From the NCBI RefSeq assembly GCF_026151205.1, contig NC_087077.1, forward strand, positions 15,534,983-15,598,982: a DNA stretch of 64,000 nt, in the 5' to 3' direction. Positions 42,441-52,431 of the stretch are shown here, piece by piece. A program made the translations under genes and the position numbers. The notes beneath the pieces were generated by a model. That model worked only from the letters and a program-made list of their open reading frames with translations, made no database searches and had not been told where the DNA came from. This DNA is from Bolinopsis microptera. Lineage: Eukaryota; Ctenophora; Tentaculata; Lobata; Bolinopsidae. Every line of letters starts with the position of its first letter. The stretch's first letter is position 1.

Positions 42441-45014
42441 TCACGTCTAAGCAGTAGCAACTGCAACACTCTCCTAGTAGAAGGACTGGTCTGAGGTAAC
42501 TCTAGTGGCTCTCCAACTAAGGACAAAAACTTCATTTTTGATTGAAATGTGTCTAGCTAACTTATAATGATTTGAAAATGTAACGATTAAAACAATGCTT
42601 GCATTTCTTGCGTATTTTAGCAGCCTTTTTTCAGCGTAATCAATGCTGGCATTGGTCGATTTCTTCATGCAACTCCTTAGGGAATGATGCGTCTGCTTCT
42701 ATAAAATAAATACCTATTTCTATTGACAACAAAAATAATTTGAAATTGTTGGTTGTAAATATGCAACGGTTAAAAAATGAAAAATCTCCTGTTTTCGGCT
42801 TCCAAAGTTCCTTATATTATTGCTTCCCAAAGTCCCTTATTCGAGGTTGTCCTCTTAGTGCATCGTGATGATTGCAAGGTTGTACCTTCTCTCCTTGCTC
42901 TTTTTACTGCTTGTAGTTTATAGGTCAAAGGTTCCCGATCTTAGAACCTCTGAGTCTGAAAGATCTGCTGCCGATCTCAGTCGGATGGTCAGTTTGCTGG
43001 GATAAATGATATTTAACGTTTTAACTTTTATTAGTATTACTATTCAATTATAAATCTATACTATCGAATACATTGCATGATTCTAGCCTCTGTAATCAGA
43101 GCCACAGATCTTTCTACAGCTTGCTGATGACAGTTATATGCCGTCACCAAAGGTGATTCTATGAACTTGTCGAATCAGTTAAACAAAAATTCAGTTAAAC
43201 AAAAATTCAATTTTATGCCATTTATTACAGAGTAAACAAGTTTACAATAAATCAATTTGATATTTAAAGGAATCCTAATTCAATGTGTAGTATGGTTGTC
43301 ACTCTTTAAATAGATTAGATATAGGTTGACGGGGCAAAGGAGTGTGCGTGCTGTTCGCTATTGCTCACACCAAACGGCAACCTAGTAAATGTTTTGTATG
43401 GACACCGGTCTCCATCACGATACAAAATTAGGATTGTAGAATTTATTGTATAACTTTTAGTGCAGTGGAGGAAGCGGTGTGGTGCATTAATAGAGTGACA
43501 GCCTACTGATTTAGAGTTGTTTTTAAGTGAGCATAATGGGTATATTTTTGGACCTAAAGGCTTTACTATGGCAACTTTAAAATTGGTTCTTTTAATCATT
43601 TATTAAATATCACTTAAAAAATATATAAATCTGGAATCTGTTCACACTTTGAACCAGTCCTATAAAAAAAAACCTCTTAAATCAAATATTTAAAACGTCT
43701 CAATAATGGAAATAGTCATACAATTAAGAAATTTACCAAATTCTTAATATCTACCTTAAGAGAAAAATACGTACCTAAGTCAATGTCTACCTGTAATACA
43801 CTAAATATTAGGTTAAATACATAGGTGGTGGAGACTGGAGTCAGCACACATTTACCAAAATCAAAAATTTTTTATCGGTCAGGATCCGAAGGATGCGTCT
43901 TTATAATCGATGATATAGTGACAGCAGCCCACTTGATGTCTTCTCAATTATGCATTTATATTATATACGTTCCTTTTTTAATCAAGTCAAATTCAATACT
44001 ATTCGCATATTATACCTATCATCTAAACCTAGTGCACGTCTAAAATACCGGACATGGGATGTACTGAAGTCTCTGAATCATAGTTAGTTATGTCAAACTA
44101 TTTTAATCAAGTCAAATTCAGTACTATTTGCGTAGTAAGTTTTCTTTAATTAGAGCATTCTGTCACGTATAGCTTCTTAATGATGAGATGACCATCATAT
44201 CCCCGAGGAAGAACTGTTGTTAACATCTACGAAAAATTATTAGAACTAAGCATATATATTATCTAATTAGACAATTATTAATTAGAAATATTTAATGAAT
44301 TAAGGGAAATTACATTTAGTGACTATCTATATATATATTTCATTGCTGAACTTCTACACAATAAAAAAGCGGTTTTGACTTTTGACTAGATCCTCGTAAT
44401 TCTTTGCATCATTTATTAACATCGATTTCTCAAATTGTTTGTTAATTAGTAGTAGATGGTCAGTTTGCTGGGATGAATGATATTTAACTGCTCTTTCTAC
44501 AGCTTGCTATTCCTATCATCTAAACCTAGCGCACGTCTAAAATACCGGACATGGGATGTACTGAAGTCTCTGAATCATAGTTAGTTATGTGAAACAATTG
44601 GCTTGTACAGGACACTCTCTACAGCTTGCTGATGACAGGGATATGACGTCACCAGGGGCATGTCTCAAGGTACTTACCAAACTGCTCAGTATCTGAAGGA
44701 TGCGTCTTTATAATCGATGGTTTAGTGACAGCAGCCCAATTGATGTCTTCTTAATTATAAATTTCTATAATATATAATAGAAATATATATACGTTCTATT
44801 ATATATACGTCCCTTTTTAGATCAAGTCAAAGTTCTAGCTTAAATTAGAGCATTCTGCCACTTATAGCTCCTTAATGATGAGATGACCATCATATCCCCG
44901 AGAAAGAACTGTTGTTAACATCTACGAAAAATTATTATAATTTAACATAGACAATTATTAATTAGAAATATATATATAATATGTATATGTATCAGTGACT
45001 ATTGTTAAGGTTTA
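42441..45014. other. Right-arm stretch: decayed repeats, no clear gene
   Basis: Includes sequence shared with 29480-29600 (42890-43020), an open minus frame at 43315-43599 (RDGDRCPYKTFTRLPFG) of uncertain status, and a direct duplication: GAAGGATGCGTCTTTATAAT at about 43888 and 44696, CACGTCTAAAATACCGGACA at about 44034 and 44531. Sequence around 44860-44940 matches 28780-28880 inverted. Confidence 0.5.
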
Positions 45015-45190
45015 CTATTTCCCAACTGCTTCACCTGTAGCTATATCATGTTTCTGTAGCGCATTCACTGTTGCTAAACACATCGGACATAAATTCTTTT
45101 CACGGAGCATCTGTCTTATACATCCATAGCAAAAACGATGTCTGCATTCCTCAGAGAATATGACCCCTCTACGAGTCCCTCTTCTGCCAT
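45015..45190 (-). pseudogene. RING finger, C-terminal half
   Basis: The minus frame reads VIFSEECRHRFCYGCIRQML, REKNLCPMCLATVNALQKHD and ends AVGK-stop at 45015. It contains the C-x-H-x2-(F)-C-x2-C and C-P-x-C pairs of a C3HC4 RING, but the first CxxC pair is missing. Exactly there the 53-bp tandem array begins. Related to the RING at 56227-56574. RING domains recruit ubiquitin-conjugating enzymes; this copy is unlikely to fold. Confidence 0.75.
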
Positions 45191-45655
45191 CCCTTGAGAT
45201 AGTAAAACTCCTTCGCCCTCAGTCCAACCCTCTCTTCTGCCATCCCTCGAGATAGTAAAACTCCTTCGCCCTCAGTCCAACCCTCTCTTCTGCCATCCCT
45301 CGAGATAGTAAAACTCCTTCGCCCTCAGTCCAACCCTCTCTTCTGCCATCCCTCGAGATAGTAAAACTCCTTCGCCCTCAGTCCAACCCTCTCTTCTGCC
45401 ATCCCTCGAGATAGTAAAACTCCTTCGCCCTCAGTCCAACCCTCTCTTCTGCCATCCCTCGAGATAGTAAAAATCCTTCGCCCTCAGTCCAACCCTCTCT
45501 TCTGCCATCCCTCGAGATAGTAAAAATCCTTCGCCCTCAGTCCAACCCTCTCTTCTGCCATCCCTCGAGATAGCAAAAATCCTTCGCCCTCAGTCCAACC
45601 CTCTCTTCTGCCATCCCTCGAGATAGCAAAACTCCTTCGCCCTCAGTCCAACCCC
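45181..45655. repeat. 53-bp tandem array, about 9 copies
   Basis: The unit contains CTGCCATCCCTCGAGATAGT and CCTTCGCCCTCAGTCCAACC. Copies are nearly identical except AAAACTCC/AAAAATCC and TAGTA/TAGCA variants. It is absent from the left arm. It starts within the RING exon. Confidence 0.95.
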
Positions 45656-45667
45656 CTCAAGGTTATT

Positions 45668-46140
45668 TGCAAAATGGCAGAATATTTCCCCCTCCTGTTT
45701 AAAGTACAAACGTGTTCTCAGGTTCTACTGGGCTACCCTTACCAACTCCCAACGCCCGATGAGATGGTTTGCCTCCTCCTCGTTACAATTACATGAGCAG
45801 ACTTTTGTCACGGCAGTATACTTGAAGCAGGTGTTTCATACATCAAATGCATACTAGCCCGGGCGTTTATCAGCTTTTTGTAATATCAAGAGAGATTTTC
45901 TACATTTTTTTAGAGCAGACTTCTGTCAGAAATGTTCTGCCCGAAGAATTGTATGGTTAATGATGTAATAGTTTTATCTAGAGTAAAATAGCTATGCAAT
46001 TATTATATATGATAAAATAGTTAACGTCTAAAAACATTAGCGTGAATCATTACATCTAAATAATTAGTTGACGGTTAAATTTACCTTAACGTCAATCTGT
46101 ATATCCTCCTTGATTGTATTGTAGAGAGGGTGAGAGGTGA
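45668..46140 (-). pseudogene. CxxC-family exons, decayed (right arm)
   Basis: Exon-like HPLYNTIKEDIQIDVK at 46130-46085 with a good GTAAAT donor, then 45930-45700 with KKLINARA, a stop, CFKYTAVTKVCSCN and NEEEANHLIGRWEL. Layout as in the intact pair at 49435-49760. A frame break lies before the first cysteine. Confidence 0.6.
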
Positions 46141-46189
46141 AGACGTTGAAACGGAATGTCCTTAACTATAATAAGTATCCATTTTCATT

Positions 46190-46440
46190 CTTCACGCGCC
46201 TTGCGCAAAGTTCTCTGGTGGCGGTGAAGCGGGGGACAGGTAGGTTGTGCTGGAGGAGGAAGGGCTTTCCTGGAAATAGGCTGGAGGTTGGGTGTCCATC
46301 CTAATTTCGTAGTTGGCAGCTTGTTCCGCGTAGAACCCGATTTCCACACGAAGGTTTCTTATAGTGCGCTCTGCCCTTCATCCAACTTCCTGTTTAACTT
46401 TTAATTTCTTGTATCTGCCCATTGCTCCATCTCGTATAAC
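46190..46440 (-). pseudogene. Coiled-coil/Pro-rich tail fragment, right arm
   Basis: The minus frame reads RAERTIRNLRVEIGFYAEQA, NYEIRMDTQPPAYFQESPSS and ends ENFAQGA-stop near 46191. A TGA lies just upstream, as in the left arm. Helical N-part, Pro/Ser tail. Copy at 50287-50440 has the same end (DDPNARGA). Confidence 0.45.
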
Positions 46441-46909
46441 GAGACAGCATTCATGGATTTCAGTGTCGTTATCAGGAGCAATGGGGTTGGTGGTGTTACA
46501 ACACATTTATATTTATACCTAAACTAAAACACTAAGAGTGAGGATGTTATTACAAAATAAAACACGGATTTATAATAAATTAAGCTAAAATAGTTTGTGT
46601 TAATAGATTAAAACTAGTAATATAATTGTATATAGTTACAAGGAAGGTAGTTTAAGGAAGCTGTTCACGATTTATTCCATATGACTCCTTCTCCGTCTTC
46701 TTCTTCTTTAGACTTCCTTTTGCGGGTTCTCGATGTTTTATTTTATGTGGCATGATGGTTCGTTGTGGTTTAAATTTACTACAATAAATTTCATGTTCAC
46801 TCAAAATGTCACTTCTCATAAATCCTCTTAAACATCTAAGACAATAAAATTTCTAATGATTATTCTTGATCTGTTGATCACTTAATAGTTTCGATAAATC
46901 TGTTAGTTT

Positions 46910-47575
46910 TTACCCAGATCCAATGGTTCGTCTTGTGTTTCTCCGAGGTAGTAGCCTCCTGTTTAGCTGGAGTATGGTTATAACTGCAGTCTTGTGTTTC
47001 TCCGAGGTAGTAGCCTCCTGTTTAGCTGGAGTATGGTTAACTGCAGTCTTGTGTTTCTCCGAGGTAGTAGCCTCCTGGTTAGCTGGAGTATGGTTAACTG
47101 CAGTCTTGTGTTTCTCCGAGGTAGTAGCCTCCTGTTTAGCTGGAGTATGGTTAACTGCAGTCTTGTGTTTCTCCGAGGTAGTAGCCTCCTGTTTAGCTGG
47201 AGTATGGTTAACTGCAGTCTTGTGTTTCTCCGAGGTAGTAGCCTCCTGTTTAGCTGGAGTATGGTTAACTGCAGTCTTGTGTTTCTCCGAGGTAGTAGCC
47301 TCCTGTTTAGCTGGAGTATGGTTAACTGCAGGCGATGTCTCTACCAGGGCTTCTGAAATGAGGTTCTGCGTCGCCGAAAGGGGTTGATCTGCAGCTTTCC
47401 GTTTCAGGGATACTAAGACTTCTTTTCGTTCAGAAGCTGCAAAATCTGCTTCGTGGGTCATGTGAGTTTTCTGACTCAATGTAAGAGTATTGTCTGAGAG
47501 GATGAGATAACACCGACAGGGACACTTCGTAGGAACAGTGTGCTTGGTGCAAAACATAGCCAATCCCTTCACTGC
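46910..47575 (-). CDS. Zinc-type N-part plus 19-residue tandem-repeat protein
   Basis: From an acceptor (GCTTATAG) at about 47582 the frame reads FDAVKGLAMFCTKHTVPTKC, PCRCYLILSDN, an Arg/Lys linker (KEVLVSLKRKAADQ), then a 57-bp repeat in frame encoding AVNHTPAKQEATTSEKHKT about six times, and a changed frame end. FDA..CxK..T...CxC resembles the CxxC family at 49435-49587. The + strand ORFs (VFLRGSSLL...) are shadows kept open because 57 is divisible by 3. A preceding frame at 47583-47875 is the likely upstream exon. Confidence 0.55.
   Translation of the reverse strand, partial: AVKGLAMFCTKHTVPTKCPCRCYLILSDNTLTLSQKTHMTHEADFAASERKEVLVSLKRKAADQPLSATQNLISEALVETSPAVNHTPAKQEATTSEKHKTAVNHTPAKQEATTSEKHKTAVNHTPAKQEATTSEKHKTAVNHTPAKQEATTSEKHKTAVNHTPANQEATTSEKHKTAVNHTPAKQEATTSEKHKTAVITILQLNRRLLPRRNTRRTIGSG
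46990..47330. repeat. 57-bp tandem array, 6-7 copies
   Basis: The unit contains TTGTGTTTCTCCGAGGTAGT and AGCTGGAGTATGGTTAACTG. Copies are almost identical, so expansion or homogenisation is recent. Confidence 0.95.
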
Positions 47576-47582
47576 GTCGAAT

Positions 47583-47875
47583 CTATAAGCATAAATAAAA
47601 ACTTAGAGTCCCCATGGACCGGCCCATGTAAATGGTGAATGTTTGTGCACTCCACCATGCACTTTGTCCTTTCCTTAGGTTATATCTATAGTTTCTACAA
47701 AATGTCTGTGCTGCTTTAATAACCCTGTCATCGGGATCTGGAATCCCTATTGATATTAGCAGGTCCCTCCATTCCTGGCAGTTCCTTCTTTTTCTTGGAA
47801 TTCTGACGATATGTTGAAGCAGGAACGTCTTCACTGACTCCGCAAAGTAAATTCTGCCATTACGTAGAGGGACAT
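47583..47875 (-). CDS. Upstream exon of the tandem-repeat gene
   Basis: The minus frame reads NGRIYFAESVKTFLLQHIVR, CQEWRDLLISIGIPDPDDRV, IKAAQTFCRNYRYNLRKG, then WWSAQTFTIYMGR. A second, shorter copy of its start (LHNGRIYFAESVKKFLHEKI) lies at 48180-48110 and begins MSLYTL. Relative to that copy the 47.8-kb sequence has lost 5 bp just after its ATG, so its start is damaged or lies elsewhere. No domain recognised. The exact donor was not resolved. Confidence 0.45.
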
Positions 47876-47910
47876 GACTATTATGAATTACGTATTAAGG
47901 AAAAAGGCCG

Positions 47911-48105
47911 TATTTAGAAAGGATTCAAAGTTGTAAATAAACGGGATATCGGTAAATGAAAATCTAAAAAACCCAATCAGAGGTCACATTATATTATTAT
48001 ACTGCGAACGAATCAAAAACGGATAAATTATTAAATTACATTATTTTTTTTATAGCTTTATCATCTCATTGAGATTATTTCCATCCGATGTACTTGTAGG
48101 AAGCA
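47911..48105 (-). repeat. Third copy of an arm segment
   Basis: Repeats 40385-40585 in the same orientation (and 33040-33200 inverted), including the end of the F-box-like start and the polymerase tail block SDGNNLNEM. Confidence 0.8.
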
Positions 48106-48180
48106 TGACGATTTTCTCATGAAGGAATTTCTTTACAGATTCTGCAAAGTAGATCCTTCCATTATGTAGCGTGTAAAGAG

Positions 48181-48629
48181 ACATAACTATAGGAAATTAT
48201 AATGAAAATATTGAAATTGTGAAACTACATTAGCGTATATAATAACAACTAACTAACTACTAAATAAAATATCACTAAAACTACTACACTAAAATATCAC
48301 TAAATAATACCCGAACTAAAAGTCTTTACTTCCTAAAATATATAACTAAAAACTATGTCTATACAAAATACACTTTCTTGGTTCTTCTACTTCTAGGTTA
48401 CTCTTCTATCTTCGTTACTGCTTACAACTTACAACTTCTTACTACTTTTCTCTCCTTCACACACTCAACTACAATAATAAAAAACACCGGTGTTCTCCCG
48501 AACTATCCACAAAGGACTTCTCAAGTACACCTACTACTTGTAGTGTATCTCTTATAACTGATAAGAAGATACTATGAGTTCGATAACTGTAAACAAGACG
48601 TTGTTGATATGACTATGAAAACGTAACAA
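48181..48629. other. AT-rich stretch without recognised genes
   Basis: Short ACTAAATATCACTA-type repetition; no exon. Confidence 0.5.
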
Positions 48630-48860
48630 CTAACAGTAACACCATTCCGGCACAGGGCCGGTACACCACAGGTGTGTCAGAATTGATGGGAGCTTAATGA
48701 AGCTGTTCAGACTCTGTCTTTCTTCACCGCCTGTAAATTTCACCTCCAAAGTCGATAGTTTGGTGCAGTTTGCCACAAACAGCAATGTTTCGCGTAAGTT
48801 GTTGCTCGTAATCTTCAACACCGTAACCCGATCCAACGTCATTTGCCTCCATAGGCTGTT
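48630..48860 (-). CDS. F-box/LRR-like family, LRR start exon (frame intact)
   Basis: The frame reads DRVTVLKITSNNLRETLLFV, CTKLSTLEVKFTGGEERQSL and SFIKLPSILTHLWCTGPVPE, ending at a stop after PEW. This is the best-preserved version of the leucine-rich segment. The matching C-terminal blocks do not follow. Alternating L-x-x-L spacing suggests LRRs; no catalytic residues. Confidence 0.45.
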   Translation of the reverse strand, partial: NSLWRQMTLDRVTVLKITSNNLRETLLFVANCTKLSTLEVKFTGGEERQSLNSFIKLPSILTHLWCTGPVPEWCYC

Positions 48861-49020
48861 AACCCCCTGAAGGGGTAGAAGTTAAGGCCGTTACATAGGG
48901 ATGAATGATATTTAACGTCTTAACTTGTATTAGTATTACTAAGTTACTATTAAATTATAAATCTATTGTTTTTAATTTAAAAATTATATTGTTTTACAAC
49001 AATATAAATATTTTCTATAT

Positions 49021-49340
49021 TCATCACCATTTGCCTCCATAAGCTGTTAACCCCCAGAAGGGGTAGAAGTTGCTCGTTGCATAGGTAGTCGAGCATATGA
49101 TAGAGGATATCGTAGCTGGTAAACATGTTTGGAAAGGATTCAAAGTTGTGAATAAACGGATATCGGTAAATCTGACGGAAGGTTCCAAGGTAGCCTGGCC
49201 ACCAACTCTATTGAGATCAGTCGTCTCCCTACTAAGAATCGCCCTGTTGCTATGCTGTTGTTGCAGAGTGTTACCGTTTCCAGGTTTGACAACCGGTCGA
49301 CCAATACTCTGACACAGATCCAACACATCACAGTTTGCGT
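49021..49340 (-). CDS. F-box-like exon with LRR-like upstream fragment
   Basis: 49160-49025 on the minus strand: NMFTSYDILYHMLDYLCNEQ, LLPLLGVNSLWRQM. The pattern D-I-L-x-x-x-L-D-Y-L ... L-L-x-L-x-x-V-N-S-L-W is that of an F-box, the Skp1-binding motif. Just upstream (49331-49190) lies another family piece, VLVDRLSNLETVTLCNNSIA, belonging to the end of a previous tandem copy. The frame through the F-box is open. The best F-box copy here; a second is at 63050-63185. Confidence 0.55.
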
Positions 49341-49434
49341 GTAATGTAATCACATATAATTACAATATAGCGGTACTATACAATCGAACATATTGATATA
49401 AACAGCATATGTTAAATAACAAGTTTATATTTAC

Positions 49435-49760
49435 CAACTCCCAGCATCCAATGAGGGGATTTGCCGGCTCCTCGTTGCACGAGCACTCCTCCGTCTGAGT
49501 TTCGTACTTGAAACACGTGTCGCAGGCGTCAAAGGAGTATTCTCTAGCATTAATCAGCTTCTTGTAGAATTTAGAGATATGTTCTACCTGAAGAAATGTT
49601 GATTAATAAATTGTTTTTTAATAAAAGGTAAGATATGGAATAATTGTTATCATAATATTATATCTAATGAATAAGAAATCAAATAAAATTACCTTGACGT
49701 CCAGCTTCATATCTTCCTTGATTGTGTTGTATAGAGGATGATCACGACAATGTCCTAAAG
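49435..49760 (-). CDS. CxxC-family gene, two exons, intact
   Basis: Exon 1 (about 49760-49693) reads HPLYNTIKEDMKLDVK, donor GTAATT. Exon 2 (49587-49435, 51 codons, phase 0 at both ends) reads VEHISKFYKKLINAREYSFD, ACDTCFKYETQTEECSCNEE and LIGCWEL, donor GTAAAT. Four to five cysteines in CxxC and CxC spacing suggest a zinc site. Decayed copies lie in both arms, and a diverged relative at 60745-60858 is joined to another exon. Function unknown; nothing enzymatic is seen. Confidence 0.6.
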
Positions 49761-49889
49761 CTCTAGTGCTAACTAAGTCTGGTAATATATATCTCTTGTT
49801 ATCAATGGCAGAAAGTGCACATAATTTAATGCTACTATATCAGACCTTGAGGACATCATACCAGAACCTACACATTAACAATTTAAGTG

Positions 49890-50040
49890 CTGCTGTCGAT
49901 GTTTGTACGCGCCACCAACTCTTAGAGATCAGGCGTCTCCCTACTAAGAATCCCCCTGTTGCAACGCTGTTGTGGTTTCCAGGTTTGGCAACCGGTCAAC
50001 ATGGCTGCCAACCAACACTCTGCGCGCTTAAACTAAAATG
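49890..50040 (-). pseudogene. F-box/LRR-like fragment
   Basis: Minus strand: AECWL...LPNLET-type residues in several frames, parallel to 49331-49190. Stops throughout. Confidence 0.35.
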
Positions 50041-50286
50041 CCGAAAGAACACTTCCTATACTTAACGCCTAAACGTACCTATAATATCCAATACAATACT
50101 TTTTAATACTGACCTTTCTTCCCGTCTTTCTCCTTTCTTTATATTTAGATCCTCTTTTCCACTTTATACGAAGGAGTACAAATAAAACACTTTAATATAA
50201 GTAAGAAATAGGAAACAAAATTATCAAATTGTGAAATATACAAAAATAAATAATGGATAAAAACAAGTCATTTTCTTGCTTCATCA

Positions 50287-50440
50287 TTATGCGCCTCGCG
50301 CATTAGGGTCGTCTAGTGGCGGTGAAGCCGGAGAAGTCTGGTCTGTACTGGGGGATGAAGGGCTCTGAAAGTATGCTGGAGGTTGTGTATCCATCCGCAT
50401 CTCAATGTTTGCCGCTTGCTCGGCATTCTATTACTACTTT
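50287..50440 (-). pseudogene. Coiled-coil/Pro-rich tail, third copy
   Basis: The frame reads AEQAANIEMRMDTQPPAYFQ, SPSSPSTDQTSPASPPLDDP and stops at 50287. It is the cleanest copy of this tail. Its upstream coiled part merges into F-box/LRR family sequence, so the true gene structure is unclear. Confidence 0.4.
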
Positions 50441-50444
50441 ACAA

Positions 50445-50860
50445 CAAACCAACACTCTGGCACAGAGCCAACACATCGCGGATGTACCAGCGTGGAAGGA
50501 AGTTTAAGAAAGCTGTTCACACTCTGTCTGCGTTCTTCCCCCGTAAAAGTAATGTTCAAGGTCGTTAATTTGCTGCACTGTACTTACATGCGATATAATA
50601 ATTTTACAACAATATAAATATTCTAAAAAGTGCACCCGCCGTTGAACGAGATCCATTATAAAGAGGTGCTGCACCCCTTCAACACTTTGCAAATGGTCCT
50701 CCGCTTGATTTCCACACATCTCGACAGCTCTATGGATCTCAGGGGACTCCCTACCATAACACCACAGACGTCAGGTTCGGCAGCCGTTTGCTAACCGAAG
50801 CCAGCCACCATTCCGGCACAGGACCGGTGCACCGCAGGTTCGTCAACTCCAGTTCGTCAA
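50445..50860 (-). pseudogene. F-box/LRR-like family, two overlapping decayed copies
   Basis: 50860-50760 reads LRCTGPVPEWWLASVSKRLP, then with a break ESPEIHRAVEMCGNQAEDHL and QSVEGVQHLFIMDLVQRRVH. 50600-50450 restarts the repeat as SKLTTLNITFTGEERRQSVN, FLKLPSTL and GSVPEC. Stops separate the parts. Confidence 0.5.
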
Positions 50861-51019
50861 CTTCTGCTTCTACTTTGAGATCCTCCTCCGCATGCAACCT
50901 GTTAAGATTTGTTTGATATTTTTATTTAGTTTGGTTTGCTAATAGATTGAATACGACAGTTTATGTTTAAGAATAAAATTATCATCAATATATCAAACAA
51001 CATTTACAAATAAAATCTA

Positions 51020-51175
51020 ACAAAGCTTCCTTTGTTTCTAGTCCGTATCTCTTCCGGTGAGATTCGACCGCTTGAACTAGTTTCTGGAAGGAGTCCTACT
51101 CCTCGTCTCTCGTGATATGAGAGTTTAGTCTCGTAGCGAGGGCAAGTGCCCGTTCTGAGGAGTCAGTTTCTGCGT
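51020..51175 (-). pseudogene. HPWYLTEE/NDSSEQALAL family, small fragment
   Basis: The minus frame reads TDSSERALALATRLNSHITR, DEE, then TAG, matching the C-terminal block of 25850-26488. Confidence 0.7.
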
Positions 51176-51214
51176 AGTATCGCTTGTGATTCTTTGTAGG
51201 AATCCGTAGAAGTC

Positions 51215-51610
51215 TATAGAGCTACTCGGTTTGGATTAAAGGGGACTGTATTTAGTTTGATATGTAAGTGAGTACAAAGGAGACAAGTTATATGAAATCC
51301 TGTTTGGATAAGGTCATGTGAAGTAATATTATTTCAGGGTATAATATAATATAATGAAAACCTAAGTCTAGGTAAATAACAACCCGTTCTGGGTTAAGGT
51401 ACTCAGCAGTTATAATACCGTGAAATCAGGAGTAAACGTAAACTTGCACTCTCTTATAGTGCTCTCAAATCCCGTATATTGATATAATATATTGCCCTTG
51501 ATTGGGGTAATTTAGTGACAATAGAGCGATAAAATAAGACTACCCAGTCCAATTAAGATATAATGGAGTTGGGTAAATTGCCCCTAATCAGGTTACTCCA
51601 TGTTATTATA
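51215..51610. repeat. Dispersed repeat R51, uninterrupted copy
   Basis: From ACTCGG through GGGGACTGTATTTAGTTTGA and CCTAAGTCTAGGTAAATAAC to TTGGGTAAATTGCCCCTAAT. It serves as the empty-site reference for the copy at 52432-53785. Confidence 0.85.
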
Positions 51611-51676
51611 TAAATCTATTTCGTGGTTAATTAGCTTTTCCCGATACTTATTTTAATGTTCCGAAAATACAGTAAA

Positions 51677-51711
51677 GAAACTCCCCCCTCTTTACAAGAG
51701 GGGGGAGTTTC
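51677..51711. repeat. Perfect 16-bp hairpin
   Basis: GAAACTCCCCCCTCTT and AAGAGGGGGGAGTTTC with a 3-nt loop, GC-rich in AT-rich DNA. Confidence 0.85.
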
Positions 51712-52431
51712 CGTCTTAGATTGTCCAACTCCACTCTATTACCGCAATTATTTGAAAATATTTTTGTTTTATGAACCGGGCTAGTGTAAGGGGATATATG
51801 AGCATATCGTATTCGTAAGTGCTCTCGATCCTGCACGTCTCTCCGATACTATAATAATATGTATGATATGTATAATAATCTTACAAGTAATTTTGTACAC
51901 TACGTTCTTTACTTCACAATATTTATTTGTCGTTATATATTATAAGGGAAAAATTGTTTTGCAGGAATTGATAATACTATATATATATATAATATAGTAA
52001 TAATAATCATTAAAAATTAAGAATTAATAATAATAATTAAAATTGACGGGTTCTCTTCTCATACCGTCTCAGGTCTGTTAAACAAAATTTCTCAAATTCC
52101 TAGCTGGGAAAAATATTACCTATATCGGCAAATTTTTCTGTTCAATATGATTTCTGATCTTACTGCTAATACTGTCTGAAATAAAGTCAAACTTAGCTTA
52201 AGAACTGTTCTATTATCATCACTGTTTCGATTAAGCGTACATATACTACTACGATGCTGCTTAAATTAGATTATAGGTTTCTGTTACCCATTTTTAAACA
52301 TAATATTGTCTTGGATGTTAAAGGAGCATGTTCTAAGTGTTCTTTTAGGATCCTTGAGCCCATTATTAACCACCTCGCATGGCACAGTGCCCAGTGGTCC
52401 AATGGCCGGATCAGCGCATCCTGTAGAGCTA

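Larger units (their letters stand above)
39828..46545 (-). repeat. Right arm of the large inverted duplication
   Basis: Inverse counterpart of 27000-33740 (see that entry for anchors). Arm-specific material: polymerase block 40555-41345, tandem duplication 43850-44950 and the 53-bp array 45181-45655. Confidence 0.85.

Noticed and set aside
45181-45655. CRISPR-like or satellite RNA array
   Set aside because: Contiguous 53-bp units without spacers; a local tandem expansion.
46923-47387. Plus-strand 154- and 120-codon ORFs
   Set aside because: Antisense shadows of the 57-bp repeat; the minus frame has a sensible N-terminal part and an acceptor.
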